Shown: positions 51,905 through 61,647 of the stretch, in pieces
Layout of the letters: each line of letters begins with the position of its first letter
Position numbering within the stretch: the stretch's first letter is position 1
Assembly: GCA_047974625.1 (NCBI GenBank)
Contig: JBKECK010000102.1
Coordinates: 62,001-126,000 of the forward strand
DNA length: 64,000 nucleotides
Reading direction: 5' to 3'
Source of the DNA: CADEDH01 sp047974625
Lineage (GTDB): Bacteria; Actinomycetota; Acidimicrobiia; Acidimicrobiales; SZUA-35
Notes under the pieces: model-generated
Databases searched by the model: none
The model's input: the letters and a program-made list of their open reading frames with translations, nothing else
Told to the model about the DNA's origin: nothing
Position numbers and translations under genes: made by a program

Positions 51905-52273
51905 ATGGCTGGAGCAACCGTCAGCGCCGTCGCCACCCCCAACACCGACCCGACCGACACCGACCCGACCGACACCGGCCCGGTCGGCACCAACCCACCG
52001 GACAGCCACCGGACACCCCCCGGGCCGACCGCCGCCCTCGCCCAGGCGGCCGCGCCGGACGGCGCCGACGCCGGCCTGCTCCGGGCCTTCGGCACCGGTT
52101 CGGTGGCTGGCTTCTTCGCCGTCGGCGCCCTGGGCGCCGCCCTGTCGCTGTACGCGGGCATGGACGTCGTCCCCGCCCTCGGCGTGGCCGCCTTCGCCGG
52201 CTTCTGGGGCGGCCCGGGCTTCGGCGGCACCCTCGGCGCCGTCTCCCATCTCCACCGGCACGAGCCCCACTGA
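51905..52273 (+). CDS. Small Gly/Ala-rich membrane protein
   Basis: A 122-residue protein with a disordered Thr/Asp/Pro-rich first half (repeats of DPTDT) and one or two hydrophobic helices (GSVAGFFAVGALGAALSLYAG, ALGVAAFAGFWGG). Family unknown. A GAGGAC site precedes the ATG, and the AT-rich divergent promoter is just upstream. Confidence 0.6.
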   Translation: MAGATVSAVATPNTDPTDTDPTDTGPVGTNPPDSHRTPPGPTAALAQAAAPDGADAGLLRAFGTGSVAGFFAVGALGAALSLYAGMDVVPALGVAAFAGFWGGPGFGGTLGAVSHLHRHEPH

Positions 52274-52320
52274 CCCGCTCCAACTATCACGACCCGACGG
52301 TGACGGGCCATGATCGGGGC

Positions 52321-53910
52321 ATGGACTCGCAACGAACGATCTCCGACGAGGACCTGCGGGCGCTGCCGACGATCGTGGCCGACCGGGCAGCCACCGATCC
52401 CGAGCGCCTGCTGCTGAAGGACACCGACGGCCACGGCCGCACCTACCGGGAGGTACACGAGGCCGGCTTGCGGTGGGCGGCCCGGCTCCGGGATCTCGGG
52501 GTGGAACGGGGGGCGACGGTGGCCGTGATGCTGCCCACCTCGTTCGACGCCATAGAGGTGTGGCTCGGTATCGCCTGGCTGGGGGCGATCGAGGTACCGA
52601 TCAACACCGGCTACCGGGGCCGGATGCTGGAACACGTGCTCGACGACTCCACCACCTCGGTGGTGGTCACCACGAGCCGGTTTGCCGACGTCCTGCAGGA
52701 GCCGGTTGCGGCCCGGCCTGACATCGCCACCGTCGTCCAGCTCGACGGGGCCGACGCCGACTTCGGGCCCGGGGCCCGAGTGGTGGACGGCACCCTCACC
52801 GCCGCCGGTCCGATGGCCGATGACGTCGCCCCGCCCGCTGAGCACGACATCGCCGTCATCCTCTACACCTCCGGTACCACCGGCCCGTCGAAGGGGGTCA
52901 TGGTGCCCTGGGCCCAGTTGGGCGCCACCGCCACCGGCAGCCTTTCCGGCGTGGCCCTCACCGAGCACGACGTCAGCTACGCCCCGTACCCGATGTACCA
53001 CGTGAGCGGGATCGGCCTGGTCTACACCGTCGCCCTCGTCGGCGGGCACTGTGTCCTGAAGGACCAGTTCAAGACCGACGAGTTCTGGGCCGACGTGCGC
53101 CAACACGGCTGCACGCTCACCCTCCTGCTCGGTGCGGTGGTCCAGTTCCTGGCCGCCGCCCCGGAACGCCCCGACGACGCCGACAACCCCCTGCGCCTGG
53201 TGCTGATGGTGCCCGTCATCGCCGACGTCGAACGGTTCCTGAAACGGTTCGACGTGCAGGCCTGCACCGTGTTCAACATGACCGAGACGTCATGCCCCCT
53301 CCAGTCCGACGGCACCGACCTCGGCCCGGCGGGAAGCTGTGGGCGGCCTCGCCCCGGCTACCAGGTGCGCCTCGTCGACGAGCACGACCGGGAGGTCCCG
53401 CCGGGCGAGCTCGGCGAACTGGTGGTGCGCTCGGACCGCCCGTGGACCCAGATGGCCGGCTACTGGCGCCGGCCCGAGGCGACCGTGGACGCCTGGCGCA
53501 ACCAGTGGCTCCACACCGGCGACGGGTTCGTGCGCGACGAACACGACAACTACTTCTTCGTCGACCGCCAGAAGGACGCCATCCGGCGGCGGGGCGAGAA
53601 CATCTCGTCGTTCGAGGTTGAGGCCCACGTCAACGACCACCCCGACGTGGTCGAATCGGCCGCGGTGGCCGTCCCGTCGGAGTGGGGGGAGGACGAGGTC
53701 AAGGTGGACGTCGTCCTCCGGCCCGGCGCCGACCTCACTCCCACCGAGCTCCACGCCTGGCTCCGGGAACGGATGACCCGGTTCATGGTGCCGCGCTACA
53801 TCCAGCTCCGCCCCGAGCTGCCCAAGACCCCCACCCAGAAGATCCGCAAGGTGGAACTCCGGGCCGACGGCATCAACCCCGACACCTGGGACGCCGCGAC
53901 CGCCCCCTAG
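52321..53910 (+). CDS. Acyl-CoA synthetase (carnitine/crotonobetaine-CoA ligase-like)
   Basis: A 529-residue ANL ligase. P-loop YTSGTTGPSKGVM, adenylate region TVFNMTETSCPL, hinge WLHTGDGFVRDEHDNYFF, and the catalytic lysine in PKTPTQKIRKVEL. It resembles CaiC-type ligases. It converges with a thiolase across a strong bidirectional terminator. Confidence 0.9.
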   Translation: MDSQRTISDEDLRALPTIVADRAATDPERLLLKDTDGHGRTYREVHEAGLRWAARLRDLGVERGATVAVMLPTSFDAIEVWLGIAWLGAIEVPINTGYRGRMLEHVLDDSTTSVVVTTSRFADVLQEPVAARPDIATVVQLDGADADFGPGARVVDGTLTAAGPMADDVAPPAEHDIAVILYTSGTTGPSKGVMVPWAQLGATATGSLSGVALTEHDVSYAPYPMYHVSGIGLVYTVALVGGHCVLKDQFKTDEFWADVRQHGCTLTLLLGAVVQFLAAAPERPDDADNPLRLVLMVPVIADVERFLKRFDVQACTVFNMTETSCPLQSDGTDLGPAGSCGRPRPGYQVRLVDEHDREVPPGELGELVVRSDRPWTQMAGYWRRPEATVDAWRNQWLHTGDGFVRDEHDNYFFVDRQKDAIRRRGENISSFEVEAHVNDHPDVVESAAVAVPSEWGEDEVKVDVVLRPGADLTPTELHAWLRERMTRFMVPRYIQLRPELPKTPTQKIRKVELRADGINPDTWDAATAP

Positions 53911-53913
53911 TCT

Positions 53914-53967
53914 CCCCGATCGGGGATCCGTCCGGGCCGGGCCGCACCAGGCGGCCCTCCCGGACGG
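53914..53967. terminator. Bidirectional terminator between ligase and thiolase
   Basis: CCCCGATCGGGG (53914-53925) is a perfect 12-base palindrome, followed by perfect 9-base arms CCGTCCGGG (53928-53936) and CCCGGACGG (53959-53967). The pair lies between two convergent genes. There is no T-tract, as is common in actinobacteria. Confidence 0.65.
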
Positions 53968-53980
53968 TACCAGTGTCCGA

Positions 53981-55180
53981 TCAGGCGTTGACCCGCATGA
54001 TCAGGGCGTCGCCCTGACCCCCGCCGCCGCACAGGGCCGCGGCGGCGATACCACCACCACGGCGACGCAGCTCGTGGGCCACGGCCAGCGAGATCCGGTT
54101 GCCGGACATGCCCAGCGGGTGGCCGAGCGCGATGGCGCCACCGTTGACGTTGACGATGTCGGCCGAGACGCCGAGGTCGGCCATCGAGGCCAGGGCCACC
54201 GCGGCGAACGCCTCGTTGATCTCGAACAGGTCGACGTCGCCTACCTGCAGGTCGGCCCGCTCGAGCGCGGCCCGGATGGCCAGCGACGGCTGGTGCAACA
54301 GGGAGCAGTTGTCGGGCCCGGCCACCATCCCGTAGGAGACCAGCTCGGCCAGCGGGGCGACCCCGAGCCGTTCGGCGGCGTCGGCCGAGGCGATGATCAT
54401 GGCCGACGCCCCGTCGGAGAGCTGGGAGGCGTTGCCGGCCGTCACCGTCCCGTCGCTGGTGAACGCCGGCCGCAGCCCGGACAGGCCCTCGGCGTCGGTA
54501 CCGGGACGGACCCCCTCGTCCTCGCTGAACACGATCGGCTCCCCCCGTCGCTGGGGCACCGACACCGCCGCGACCTCCGATTCCAGGATCCCGTCCTTGA
54601 TGGCCCGGGCGGCCCGCTCGTGGGACTCGGCGGCGAAGGCGTCCTGGTCGGCCCGGGGGATCGCCTCGGCGCTGGCGTAGCGGTCGGTGCCCTCACCCAT
54701 GATCACCGACTCGATGGCGCAGGTCAGGCCGTCGTAGAGGAGGGAGTCCAGCACCTGGCCGTGGCCGTAGCCGTAACCGTTGCGGCCCTTGGGCAGCAGG
54801 TACGGGGCGTTGGTCATCGACTCCATGCCCCCGGCCACGACCACGTCGGCCTGGCCGCTGTTGATCAGCATCCAGGCGTAGTTGACGGCCTGGATGCCGG
54901 ACAGGCACACCTTGTTGATGGTGGTGGCGGGCACGTTCAGGGGAACCCCGCCCTTGACACTGGCGTTGCGGGCCCCGGACTGGCCTTCACCGGCCAGCAG
55001 GACGTGGCCCATGACCACATGGTCCACCTGGTCGGGGGCGACGCCGGTCTGCTCGAGGGCGGCGGCGATGGCCAGACCACCGAGGTCGGTGCCGGTGAAC
55101 CCGGCGAGCGCGCCGTTGAACTTGCCGATCGGGGTTCGGGCCCCGTCGAGCACATAGACAGGTTTGGGGGCAGAGGTCAT
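53981..55180 (-). CDS. Acetyl-CoA C-acetyltransferase (thiolase)
   Basis: A 399-residue thiolase. The acyl-accepting cysteine is in KVCLSGIQAV near 90, and the other catalytic residues are in GGAIALGHPLG and AALCGGGGQG. It catalyses reversible condensation of two acetyl-CoA or thiolytic cleavage. The ATG at 55180 starts directly at the conserved MTSAPKPVYVLDGARTP; an upstream in-frame extension to 55315 is unlikely. Confidence 0.93.
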   Translation of the reverse strand: MTSAPKPVYVLDGARTPIGKFNGALAGFTGTDLGGLAIAAALEQTGVAPDQVDHVVMGHVLLAGEGQSGARNASVKGGVPLNVPATTINKVCLSGIQAVNYAWMLINSGQADVVVAGGMESMTNAPYLLPKGRNGYGYGHGQVLDSLLYDGLTCAIESVIMGEGTDRYASAEAIPRADQDAFAAESHERAARAIKDGILESEVAAVSVPQRRGEPIVFSEDEGVRPGTDAEGLSGLRPAFTSDGTVTAGNASQLSDGASAMIIASADAAERLGVAPLAELVSYGMVAGPDNCSLLHQPSLAIRAALERADLQVGDVDLFEINEAFAAVALASMADLGVSADIVNVNGGAIALGHPLGMSGNRISLAVAHELRRRGGGIAAAALCGGGGQGDALIMRVNA

Positions 55181-55402
55181 GATTCGCTTCTCCGGCAGTA
55201 CGAGGGGGCAGCTCAAGAATGAGCGCCAGCGATTCTCCCACGATTGGCTCGGGACGGTCCATCCCCGGTCCGGGCCATCCGGCGATAGCACTACCGCGGG
55301 CGAACCAGGGATCATTGGGTACGATCAGGGCAAAGCAGGTGGGCTACGGGTACGATCGGTGGTCCGGCTGGTGACCCAGCAAGCGGCCGACCAGGGGGAA
55401 CC

Positions 55403-55798
55403 GTGGTTTCGTGGGATGACATCGAACAGCTCGCCGTGGCCCTGCCCGGGGTGGAGGAGAGCACCACCTGGGGCAACCGGTGCTGGAAGGTCAAGGGCAA
55501 GACCTTCGTGTGGGTCCGCCCCCTCGGCCGGAAGGACCGGGCCGAACTGGGCGCCGCCGCCCCCGACGGTGAGATCGCCGGCCTCCGGGTCGGCGACGCC
55601 GAGGAGAAGGCCGCCGTCGTCGCCATGGTGGACGCCGCCTTCACCATCGACCACTTCAAGAACTACAACGCCGTCCTGGTCCACCTCGACGAGGCCGACC
55701 CCGACCAGATCGCCGAGCTCGTCGTCGACGCCTGGCTGTGCATGGCCCCACCCAAACTGGCCGCCGCCTACGCCACCGAGCACGGCCTCACCGCCTGA
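55403..55798 (+). CDS. MmcQ/YjbR-family protein
   Basis: A 131-residue protein of the MmcQ/YjbR family, a small DNA-binding-like fold of unknown role. The N-terminal SWDDIEQLAVALPGVEES and WKVKGKTFVWVR are typical, as is the C-terminal DAWLCMAPPKLAAAY. Starts with GTG. Confidence 0.85.
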   Translation: MVSWDDIEQLAVALPGVEESTTWGNRCWKVKGKTFVWVRPLGRKDRAELGAAAPDGEIAGLRVGDAEEKAAVVAMVDAAFTIDHFKNYNAVLVHLDEADPDQIAELVVDAWLCMAPPKLAAAYATEHGLTA

Positions 55799-55833
55799 GA
55801 GCCCGCCCCCACCGGCCCGTCCGCAACGGACAA

Positions 55834-56982
55834 TCAGGTGGGATCCTCCCCGGTGCCGTGCAGCAGGGCGTCGAGAAGGGTGGCGCTCGCCGTGGTGGGG
55901 GGGATGGCCCCGTCATCGGCCCGGGCCAGGACGTCGCCGCCCACCGGGGAGGCCAGCAGGCGGTCGGTCATGGCCAGGAGTCGCTGCTCCATGCGGGACT
56001 TGATCTCGGAGCGGATCCGGTGGTGGCGGCGGGCGGCCCGGCGTCCGGTGGAGTCCAGATAATCGAGGTGGGCCAGGGCGGCCTCCCACACCTCCGGGGC
56101 CCCGGTGCCGTCCAGGGCCGAGCTCATCACGATCGGGGGCCGGTACTCGTTGACCGCCTCCTTGCCGGTCACCCGGCTCAGGTCGAGCATCAGTTCCAGG
56201 TCGCGGCGCACGTCGTCGGCGCCGGGGCGGTCGGCCTTGTTGACCACGAACACGTCGGCCACCTCGAGCAGGCCGGCCTTGTTGGCCTGCACCGCATCCC
56301 CCATTCCGGGCGTGACCACCACCAGGGCGGTGTCGGCCGCGCCCACCACGTCCACCTCCACCTGACCGACCCCGACGGTCTCGATGATCACCGGGTCGTA
56401 CCCGGCCGCGTCGAACAGCCGCACCGCCAGGGGCACGGCCAGGGCCAGGCCTCCGGAGTGACCCCGGGTGGCCATCGACCGGATGAACGCCACCGACCGC
56501 TCCCCGCCCGGGTCGACCACGTCGTCCATCCGGATCCGGTCGCCGAGGATGGCGCCGCCGCTCAACGGGGACGACGGGTCGACAGCCAGGATCGCCGGGC
56601 GGCGCCCCTGGGCTACCAGGAGCGACACGAGTTGGCCGGTAAGGGTCGACTTGCCCGCCCCGGGGGCGCCCGTGATGCCCACCACGTGGGCCTTGCCCGA
56701 GTCGGGGTGAGCCAGTTCGCTGATCCGGTCGGCCTCCGGGCCGCCCCGCTCCACCAGGCTCAGCAGGCGGCCGAGGGCCCGGCGGCCACCGTGGCGGGCC
56801 TCCGCGTAGAGGTCGGCCACGTCGGCCTGGCGGCCAGACGGTCGGCCGTGGCCCCGACCGGCGGGAGCAGCCGCTCCCGGGGCGGTCGAGCCAGCCGAAC
56901 CGGCCGGGCCGGGGGCCGCCTCCCCATGCCGGTGATGGGCGGTATCGGCCGGTGACGAGCTATCCCGGTCGGCGGGGGTCAT
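55834..56982 (-). CDS. meaB: Methylmalonyl-CoA mutase-associated GTPase
   Basis: G3E-class P-loop GTPase (382 residues) that protects methylmalonyl-CoA mutase and gates cofactor loading. Walker A is GAPGAGKST near 108, ETVGVGQVEVDV is the switch strand, and NKADRPGADD gives the base-recognition motif. The N-terminal 50 residues are a low-complexity extension. Its start overlaps the stop of the cobalamin-binding subunit by 4 bases. Confidence 0.93.
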   Translation of the reverse strand: MTPADRDSSSPADTAHHRHGEAAPGPAGSAGSTAPGAAAPAGRGHGRPSGRQADVADLYAEARHGGRRALGRLLSLVERGGPEADRISELAHPDSGKAHVVGITGAPGAGKSTLTGQLVSLLVAQGRRPAILAVDPSSPLSGGAILGDRIRMDDVVDPGGERSVAFIRSMATRGHSGGLALAVPLAVRLFDAAGYDPVIIETVGVGQVEVDVVGAADTALVVVTPGMGDAVQANKAGLLEVADVFVVNKADRPGADDVRRDLELMLDLSRVTGKEAVNEYRPPIVMSSALDGTGAPEVWEAALAHLDYLDSTGRRAARRHHRIRSEIKSRMEQRLLAMTDRLLASPVGGDVLARADDGAIPPTTASATLLDALLHGTGEDPT

Positions 56983-57437
56983 CGGGCGGCGGCCACGGCG
57001 TCGCGGACACAGCGGGCCACCTCCTCCGCCGAGGCACCGGGGCCGATCACGGCCGCCACGCCGGCCTGGCGGAGCTGCTCGACGTCGTCGTCGGGAACGA
57101 TCCCGCCCACCACCACCGGGATGGGCAGTCCGGCCGCGGCCAGAGCCTTCACCATCGCCGGGGCCAGGGTCATGTGGCCGGCGTTGTGCATGGACAGACC
57201 GATGGCGTCGGCGTCCTCCTGCTCGGCGGCGGCCACGATCGAATCGGTGGTCTGCCGCAGCCCGAGGTAGATGACCTCCATCCCCGCGTCGCGCAGGATC
57301 CGGGCCACCACCTTGAGGCCCCGGTCGTGCCCGTCGAGGCCGAGCTTGGCCAGGATGACCCGCAGGTTGGCCTCGCCGGACCCCGGCCCGGTGGCCGCGG
57401 GGTCGTCGGCCACGGTGATGCTGTCGCCGGCCACCAT
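56979..57437 (-). CDS. Methylmalonyl-CoA mutase cobalamin-binding subunit
   Basis: A 152-residue separate B12-binding domain. The lower-ligand motif DGHDRG (DxHxxG) near residue 34 and GGIVPDDD near 110 are present. It supplies adenosylcobalamin to the large catalytic subunit. The ATG begins inside the stop of the upstream subunit (TGATG, one-base overlap). Confidence 0.93.
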   Translation of the reverse strand: MVAGDSITVADDPAATGPGSGEANLRVILAKLGLDGHDRGLKVVARILRDAGMEVIYLGLRQTTDSIVAAAEQEDADAIGLSMHNAGHMTLAPAMVKALAAAGLPIPVVVGGIVPDDDVEQLRQAGVAAVIGPGASAEEVARCVRDAVAAAR

Positions 57438-59131
57438 CAGATGATGGCCTTCTCGACGTAGGTGCCGAACTCGATCTCCATGGCCTTCACCACTTCTTCC
57501 AGGGTTGCGTAGGTGCGGACGGCGTCGAGGAGGGCGGGCATCAGGTTGCGGGTCGGGTCCTTGGCCACCTCGGTGACCTCGGCCAGGGCCACCCGGACCG
57601 CCTCGTCGTCACGGCGTTGTTTCACGTCGGCCAGCCGTTTGAGCTGGTAGTCCTCGGTCTCGGCGTCGATGCGGAGCAGCTCCTGGGGGCCGGCGTTGCC
57701 GTCGGTGAACTCGTTGACCCCCACGATCACCCGACGGCCCTCGTTGACCTCCCGCTCGAACCGGTAGGCGGCATCCGCGATCTCGCCCACGAAGTAGCCG
57801 TTCTCGATCCCGGCGTACACCCCCTCAAGGATCGACCCGTTCCCCAGGTCGTCGAGGTGGGCGAAGATGGCCTCGGCCCGGCGTTCCATCTCGTCGGTCA
57901 TCCACTCGACGTAGGGGGCGCCGCCGAGGGGGTCGGCCACATTGGGCACCCCCGTCTCGTGGGCCACGATCTGCTGGGTCCGCAGGGCAATCCGGGCCGC
58001 CTTCTCCGTGGGCAGGGCCAAGGCCTCGTCGAAGGAGTCGGTGTGGAGGCTCTGGGTGCCCCCGATGGCGGCGGCCAGGGCCTGGATGGCCACCCGGGCG
58101 ATGTTGTTCTCCGGCTGTTGGGCGGTGAGCGACACCCCGGCGGTCTGGGAATGGAACCGGCACAGCAGGGAGCGTTCGTTGCGGGCGCCGTAGCGCTCCT
58201 TCATCCACCGGGCCCAGATCCGGCGGGCGGCCCGGAACTTGCCGATCTCCTCGAAGAAGTCGATGTGGCTGTTGAAGAAGAAGCTGAGCCGGGGGGCGAA
58301 CACGTCCACGTCCACCCCGGCGGCCACGGCAGCCTCCACGTAGGCGAAGCCGTTGGCCAGGGTGAAGGCCAGCTCCTGGGCCGCGGTGCTGCCCGCCTCC
58401 CGGATGTGGTAGCCGGAGATCGACACCGGATGCCACCGGGGCATCTCGGCCGCGGTGAAGCGGATCATGTCGGTCACGATCCGCACCGACGGCCGGGGTG
58501 GATAGATGTACTCCTTCTGGGCCTGGTACTCCTTGAAGATGTCGTTCTGGATCGTGCCGGCCAGGGCGGCCCGCTCCACACCGGTCTTCTCGGCCACCGC
58601 CACGTACATGGCCAGCACGATGGCGGCCGGCCCGTTGATGGTCATCGAGGTCGATACCCCGGACAAGTCGATCCCGTCGAACAGGTCCTCCATGTCGGCC
58701 AGGGTGTCGATGGCCACCCCGGCCCGGCCGACCTCACCCACCGACCAGCCCGAGTCCGAGTCCCGCCCCATCAGGGTGGGCATGTCGAAGGCGGTGGACA
58801 GGCCGGTCCCCCCGTTGGCCAGCAGCTCCTTGAACCGGGTGTTGGTGTCCTCGGCGGTGCCGAACCCGGCGAACATGCGCATGGTCCACAACCGCGACCG
58901 GTACATCGAGGTGTACACACCCCGGGTGTAGGGGTACTGGCCCGGGTAGGGGCCGGGGCCGTACACCGGCTCGACGGGCACACCCGACATGGTCTCGAAC
59001 GGGACGTCCCGCGGCCGGGCCGCGTCGAACGCCTCCCGGTAGGCGGTGTAGTCCGGGTCGTCGACGGGGCGGCCCGTCGGGCCGGGCCGATCGGCCGATT
59101 CGGAGGATGGTGACGTTCCCTGGGCGGTCAT
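57437..59131 (-). CDS. Methylmalonyl-CoA mutase catalytic subunit
   Basis: A 564-residue TIM-barrel mutase without a fused B12 domain. YPYTRGVYTSMYRSRLWTM, GTIQNDIFKEYQAQ and SVRIVTDMIRF carry substrate-contacting residues; the tyrosine of MYRSR and the arginine of SVRI are those associated with methylmalonyl-CoA rather than isobutyryl-CoA. It isomerises (R)-methylmalonyl-CoA to succinyl-CoA in propionate metabolism. It heads a tightly coupled mutase large subunit, B12 subunit, MeaB operon. Confidence 0.93.
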   Translation of the reverse strand: MTAQGTSPSSESADRPGPTGRPVDDPDYTAYREAFDAARPRDVPFETMSGVPVEPVYGPGPYPGQYPYTRGVYTSMYRSRLWTMRMFAGFGTAEDTNTRFKELLANGGTGLSTAFDMPTLMGRDSDSGWSVGEVGRAGVAIDTLADMEDLFDGIDLSGVSTSMTINGPAAIVLAMYVAVAEKTGVERAALAGTIQNDIFKEYQAQKEYIYPPRPSVRIVTDMIRFTAAEMPRWHPVSISGYHIREAGSTAAQELAFTLANGFAYVEAAVAAGVDVDVFAPRLSFFFNSHIDFFEEIGKFRAARRIWARWMKERYGARNERSLLCRFHSQTAGVSLTAQQPENNIARVAIQALAAAIGGTQSLHTDSFDEALALPTEKAARIALRTQQIVAHETGVPNVADPLGGAPYVEWMTDEMERRAEAIFAHLDDLGNGSILEGVYAGIENGYFVGEIADAAYRFEREVNEGRRVIVGVNEFTDGNAGPQELLRIDAETEDYQLKRLADVKQRRDDEAVRVALAEVTEVAKDPTRNLMPALLDAVRTYATLEEVVKAMEIEFGTYVEKAII

Positions 59132-59274
59132 GGGTGCTCCCGCTGGCTGGCCTACCGCCCGCGGCTAGGCCCGCGAACGTGCCGGGTCCGGAGCCGGACC
59201 CGGTGGCCCAGTATCGCATAGGGGTGCCGATCCCGGCCCGTCCGGGACGGACGGCGCCTCGGGCGGGGCCGGGG

Positions 59275-60366
59275 TCAGCCGGGCCGGAGGGCAGCGGCGG
59301 TGATGGCGATGACGGTGGCGACGTCGTCGCCGGTGACGTCCCGGTGGGTGACGAGCCGGGTCTCCCCGCCGGGTCGCCGGTTCAGCAGGACCCGGACCCC
59401 GGCGGCCGCGTAAGCCGAGGTCAGGGCGGGAACCGACGCGGCCGGAAACCGCACAAACACCATATTGGTGGCGGTGCGGGCCACCGTGACCCCGGCGAGG
59501 GCGGCCAACCCCTCGGCCAGGCGGGCGGCGTTGTGGTGGTCGTCGACGAGGCGGTGGCGGTGGTCGAGGGCGACGAGGCCGGCGGCGGCGAGCACCCCGG
59601 CCTGACGCATCCCACCCCCCAGCATCTTGCGCCAGCGGCGGGCGGAGGCGATCAGGTCCGCCCGGCCGGCCAGCACGGAGCCAACCGGGGCCCCGAGCCC
59701 CTTCGACAGGCACACCGACACGGTGTCGAACCCAGCGGCCACCGCGGCCGGTTCCTCACCGAGGGCCACCGCCGCGTTCCACAGCCGGGCCCCGTCGAGG
59801 TGGAGGCCGAGACCGTGCCGGCGGGCCAGGGCCTGCGCCTCGGCGTGGTGGCCGAGGGGCAGCACCTGCCCGTCGCGGGTGTTCTCCAGGCACAGCAACC
59901 GGGTACGGGCGAAGTGGACGTCGTCGGGTTTGACCACCGATTCGGCGTGGGCCAGGTCGAGCCGACCGTCCGGGCCCTCCCGAACCGGTTGGGGTTGGAT
60001 GCTGCCCAGCACCGCGGCCCCGCCGGCCTCGAAGCGGAAGCAGTGGGCGCCCTCCCCCACCAGGTACTCGTCGCCCCGCTGGGCGTGGGCCAGGAGGGCG
60101 CACAGGTTGCTCTGGGTACCCGAGGGGACGAACACCGCGGCCGGCAGGCCCAGCAGCTCGGCCACCGTTCCCTCCAGGCGGATCACCGTCGGGTCGTCCC
60201 CGAAGACGTCGTCGCCAACAGCGGCGGCCGCCATCGCCTCTCGCATCGCCGGCGTTGGGGCGGTGACGGTGTCGGAGCGGAGGTCGATCAGGGGAGGCTC
60301 GATCACGGGAGGGACAGCGTCGGGAGGGACAGCGTCGGGAGGGACAGCGTCGGGAGGAGCAGCCAC
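59275..60366 (-). CDS. L-threonine aldolase-family PLP enzyme
   Basis: A 363-residue fold-type I aldolase/beta-eliminating lyase. IDLRSDTVTAPTPAMREAM is the family N-terminus, and the PLP lysine is in CLSKGLGAPVGS near 215. It cleaves threonine or allo-threonine to glycine and acetaldehyde. The first 22 residues include three PPDAV repeats encoded by 15-base tandem repeats. The start is GTG, six bases after the upstream oxygenase stop. Confidence 0.9.
   Translation of the reverse strand: MAAPPDAVPPDAVPPDAVPPVIEPPLIDLRSDTVTAPTPAMREAMAAAAVGDDVFGDDPTVIRLEGTVAELLGLPAAVFVPSGTQSNLCALLAHAQRGDEYLVGEGAHCFRFEAGGAAVLGSIQPQPVREGPDGRLDLAHAESVVKPDDVHFARTRLLCLENTRDGQVLPLGHHAEAQALARRHGLGLHLDGARLWNAAVALGEEPAAVAAGFDTVSVCLSKGLGAPVGSVLAGRADLIASARRWRKMLGGGMRQAGVLAAAGLVALDHRHRLVDDHHNAARLAEGLAALAGVTVARTATNMVFVRFPAASVPALTSAYAAAGVRVLLNRRPGGETRLVTHRDVTGDDVATVIAITAAALRPG
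60306..60356. repeat. 15-bp tandem repeats at the threonine aldolase start
   Basis: GACAGCGTCGGGAGG appears three times in tandem, in frame, giving PPDAV repeats at the N-terminus. Confidence 0.85.
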
Positions 60367-60372
60367 CGGCGG

Positions 60373-61440
60373 TCAGCCAGCGGAAGTGACCAGGTCCGGG
60401 TGGTGGGCGGCGACGAGGTCCGGGTAGCTGCGGCTGAAGTAGTTCCAGATCTGCTCACCGTAGGTGTCGGGCCGGTGCCCGCTGGCCATGTCGGCTACCC
60501 CGGCGAGGGTCTCGTCTCGGCTGGCCATGAACCCGGCCGTGGCGTGCCGTTCACTCGCCCGCACCGCGTCCAGGAGCCCGGCGGCGAGCGGCATCGGCAC
60601 CAGCGGGGTGTCGAGCGCGGGGCCGTGGAAATAGGCGGCCGAGTAACGTTCGGTGTCGGTGATAACCCGGTGGGGGGTGGCCACGAAGTAGTTGGCCGTC
60701 ATGCCCTGCAGCATCTCGCCCAGATTGATGACCAGGGAGCCGGGGGCGGCCTCCACCGGAACCCAGTCCCCGTCACCGTTCTGCACCTGCAGGCCCGGAG
60801 TCTCGCCCGGGGCCAGGATGGTTAGGAACCCGGCGTCGTGGTGGGCGTTCACCCCGGCCTCCCCCCGAGGGGTGGGCGGGTAGTGGATCAGCTTGGTGAG
60901 CGACATCCGCTCGGCGCCGAAGCGCTCCTCGAAGGCGTCCGGGGCCAACCCGAGACCCACGGCCATGACGGCCATCAGCCCGCGGGCCAGGCCTCCCATC
61001 TGGTCGAACCAGCGGCCCAGTAGGTCCCGGTACCCGGGTAGGACCTCCTCCGGGAACCACTGGTTGGGTCCCAGGAGGCGCAGATAGGCGGGTTGGGTTC
61101 CCGCCGGCCGGGCCGGCCACTCCGACCAAAGGTCCACCTGTTCCCGCACGTCCCGCCGGTTGTTGGTGTACTCCGAACCGGTGGCTTCCCAACCCCGGAA
61201 GTGGGGGGAGTTGTGCTTGTCGATCCGGCGCTTCTCCGCTTCCGGCAGGGCGAACAGGCGCCGCATGGTGTCGAAGACGTCGGAGATGAGACGGGCGTCG
61301 ACGCCGTGGTCGACCACGGTGAGGAAGCCGATCTCGTGACAGTGGCGCCGAACCTCGTCGGCCAAGGCCCGGCGATCATCGTCGTCGCCGGACCAGGGGG
61401 CCAGGCTCACCACCGGCACCCGGGAGAAGCTGCTCGTCAT
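60373..61440 (-). CDS. Isopenicillin N synthase-like 2-oxoglutarate/Fe(II) oxygenase
   Basis: A 355-residue oxygenase. The facial triad is H200, D202 (HHDAGF) and H257 (ATPHRV), and R265/S267 (ERYSAAYF) bind the 2-oxoglutarate carboxylate. An N-terminal DIOX_N region (PVVSLAPWSGDD, IGFLTVVDHGV) completes the family architecture. It hydroxylates or desaturates an unknown small molecule. It precedes threonine aldolase by six bases and probably shares its transcript. Confidence 0.88.
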   Translation of the reverse strand: MTSSFSRVPVVSLAPWSGDDDDRRALADEVRRHCHEIGFLTVVDHGVDARLISDVFDTMRRLFALPEAEKRRIDKHNSPHFRGWEATGSEYTNNRRDVREQVDLWSEWPARPAGTQPAYLRLLGPNQWFPEEVLPGYRDLLGRWFDQMGGLARGLMAVMAVGLGLAPDAFEERFGAERMSLTKLIHYPPTPRGEAGVNAHHDAGFLTILAPGETPGLQVQNGDGDWVPVEAAPGSLVINLGEMLQGMTANYFVATPHRVITDTERYSAAYFHGPALDTPLVPMPLAAGLLDAVRASERHATAGFMASRDETLAGVADMASGHRPDTYGEQIWNYFSRSYPDLVAAHHPDLVTSAG

Positions 61441-61576
61441 GGATCGAACGGTAGCCCCCGTCCCCGGGCCATCGAGGGTCGGGCCGCACCCGATCCTGCC
61501 GTGGGTCACCGATCCGGCCCCTCCCCGGGACGAACCGGCGGTGCCGGGATGGCCCGAACACAGGGATGGCCAGGAC

Positions 61577-61618
61577 CCAGACATGAAGTATCCAGACATA
61601 AACGATACAGATATAAAG
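61577..61618 (+). promoter_or_regulatory. Triple 12-bp direct repeat upstream of the glycosyltransferase
   Basis: CCCAGACATGAA, TCCAGACATAAA and TACAGATATAAA follow one another at about 14-16-base spacing in an AT-rich island, ending 30 bases before the GTG start. This is an operator-like array, possibly overlapping the promoter. Confidence 0.45.
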
Positions 61619-61647
61619 GTCTCGGGTCCGGTGCCGACTGAAGCAGG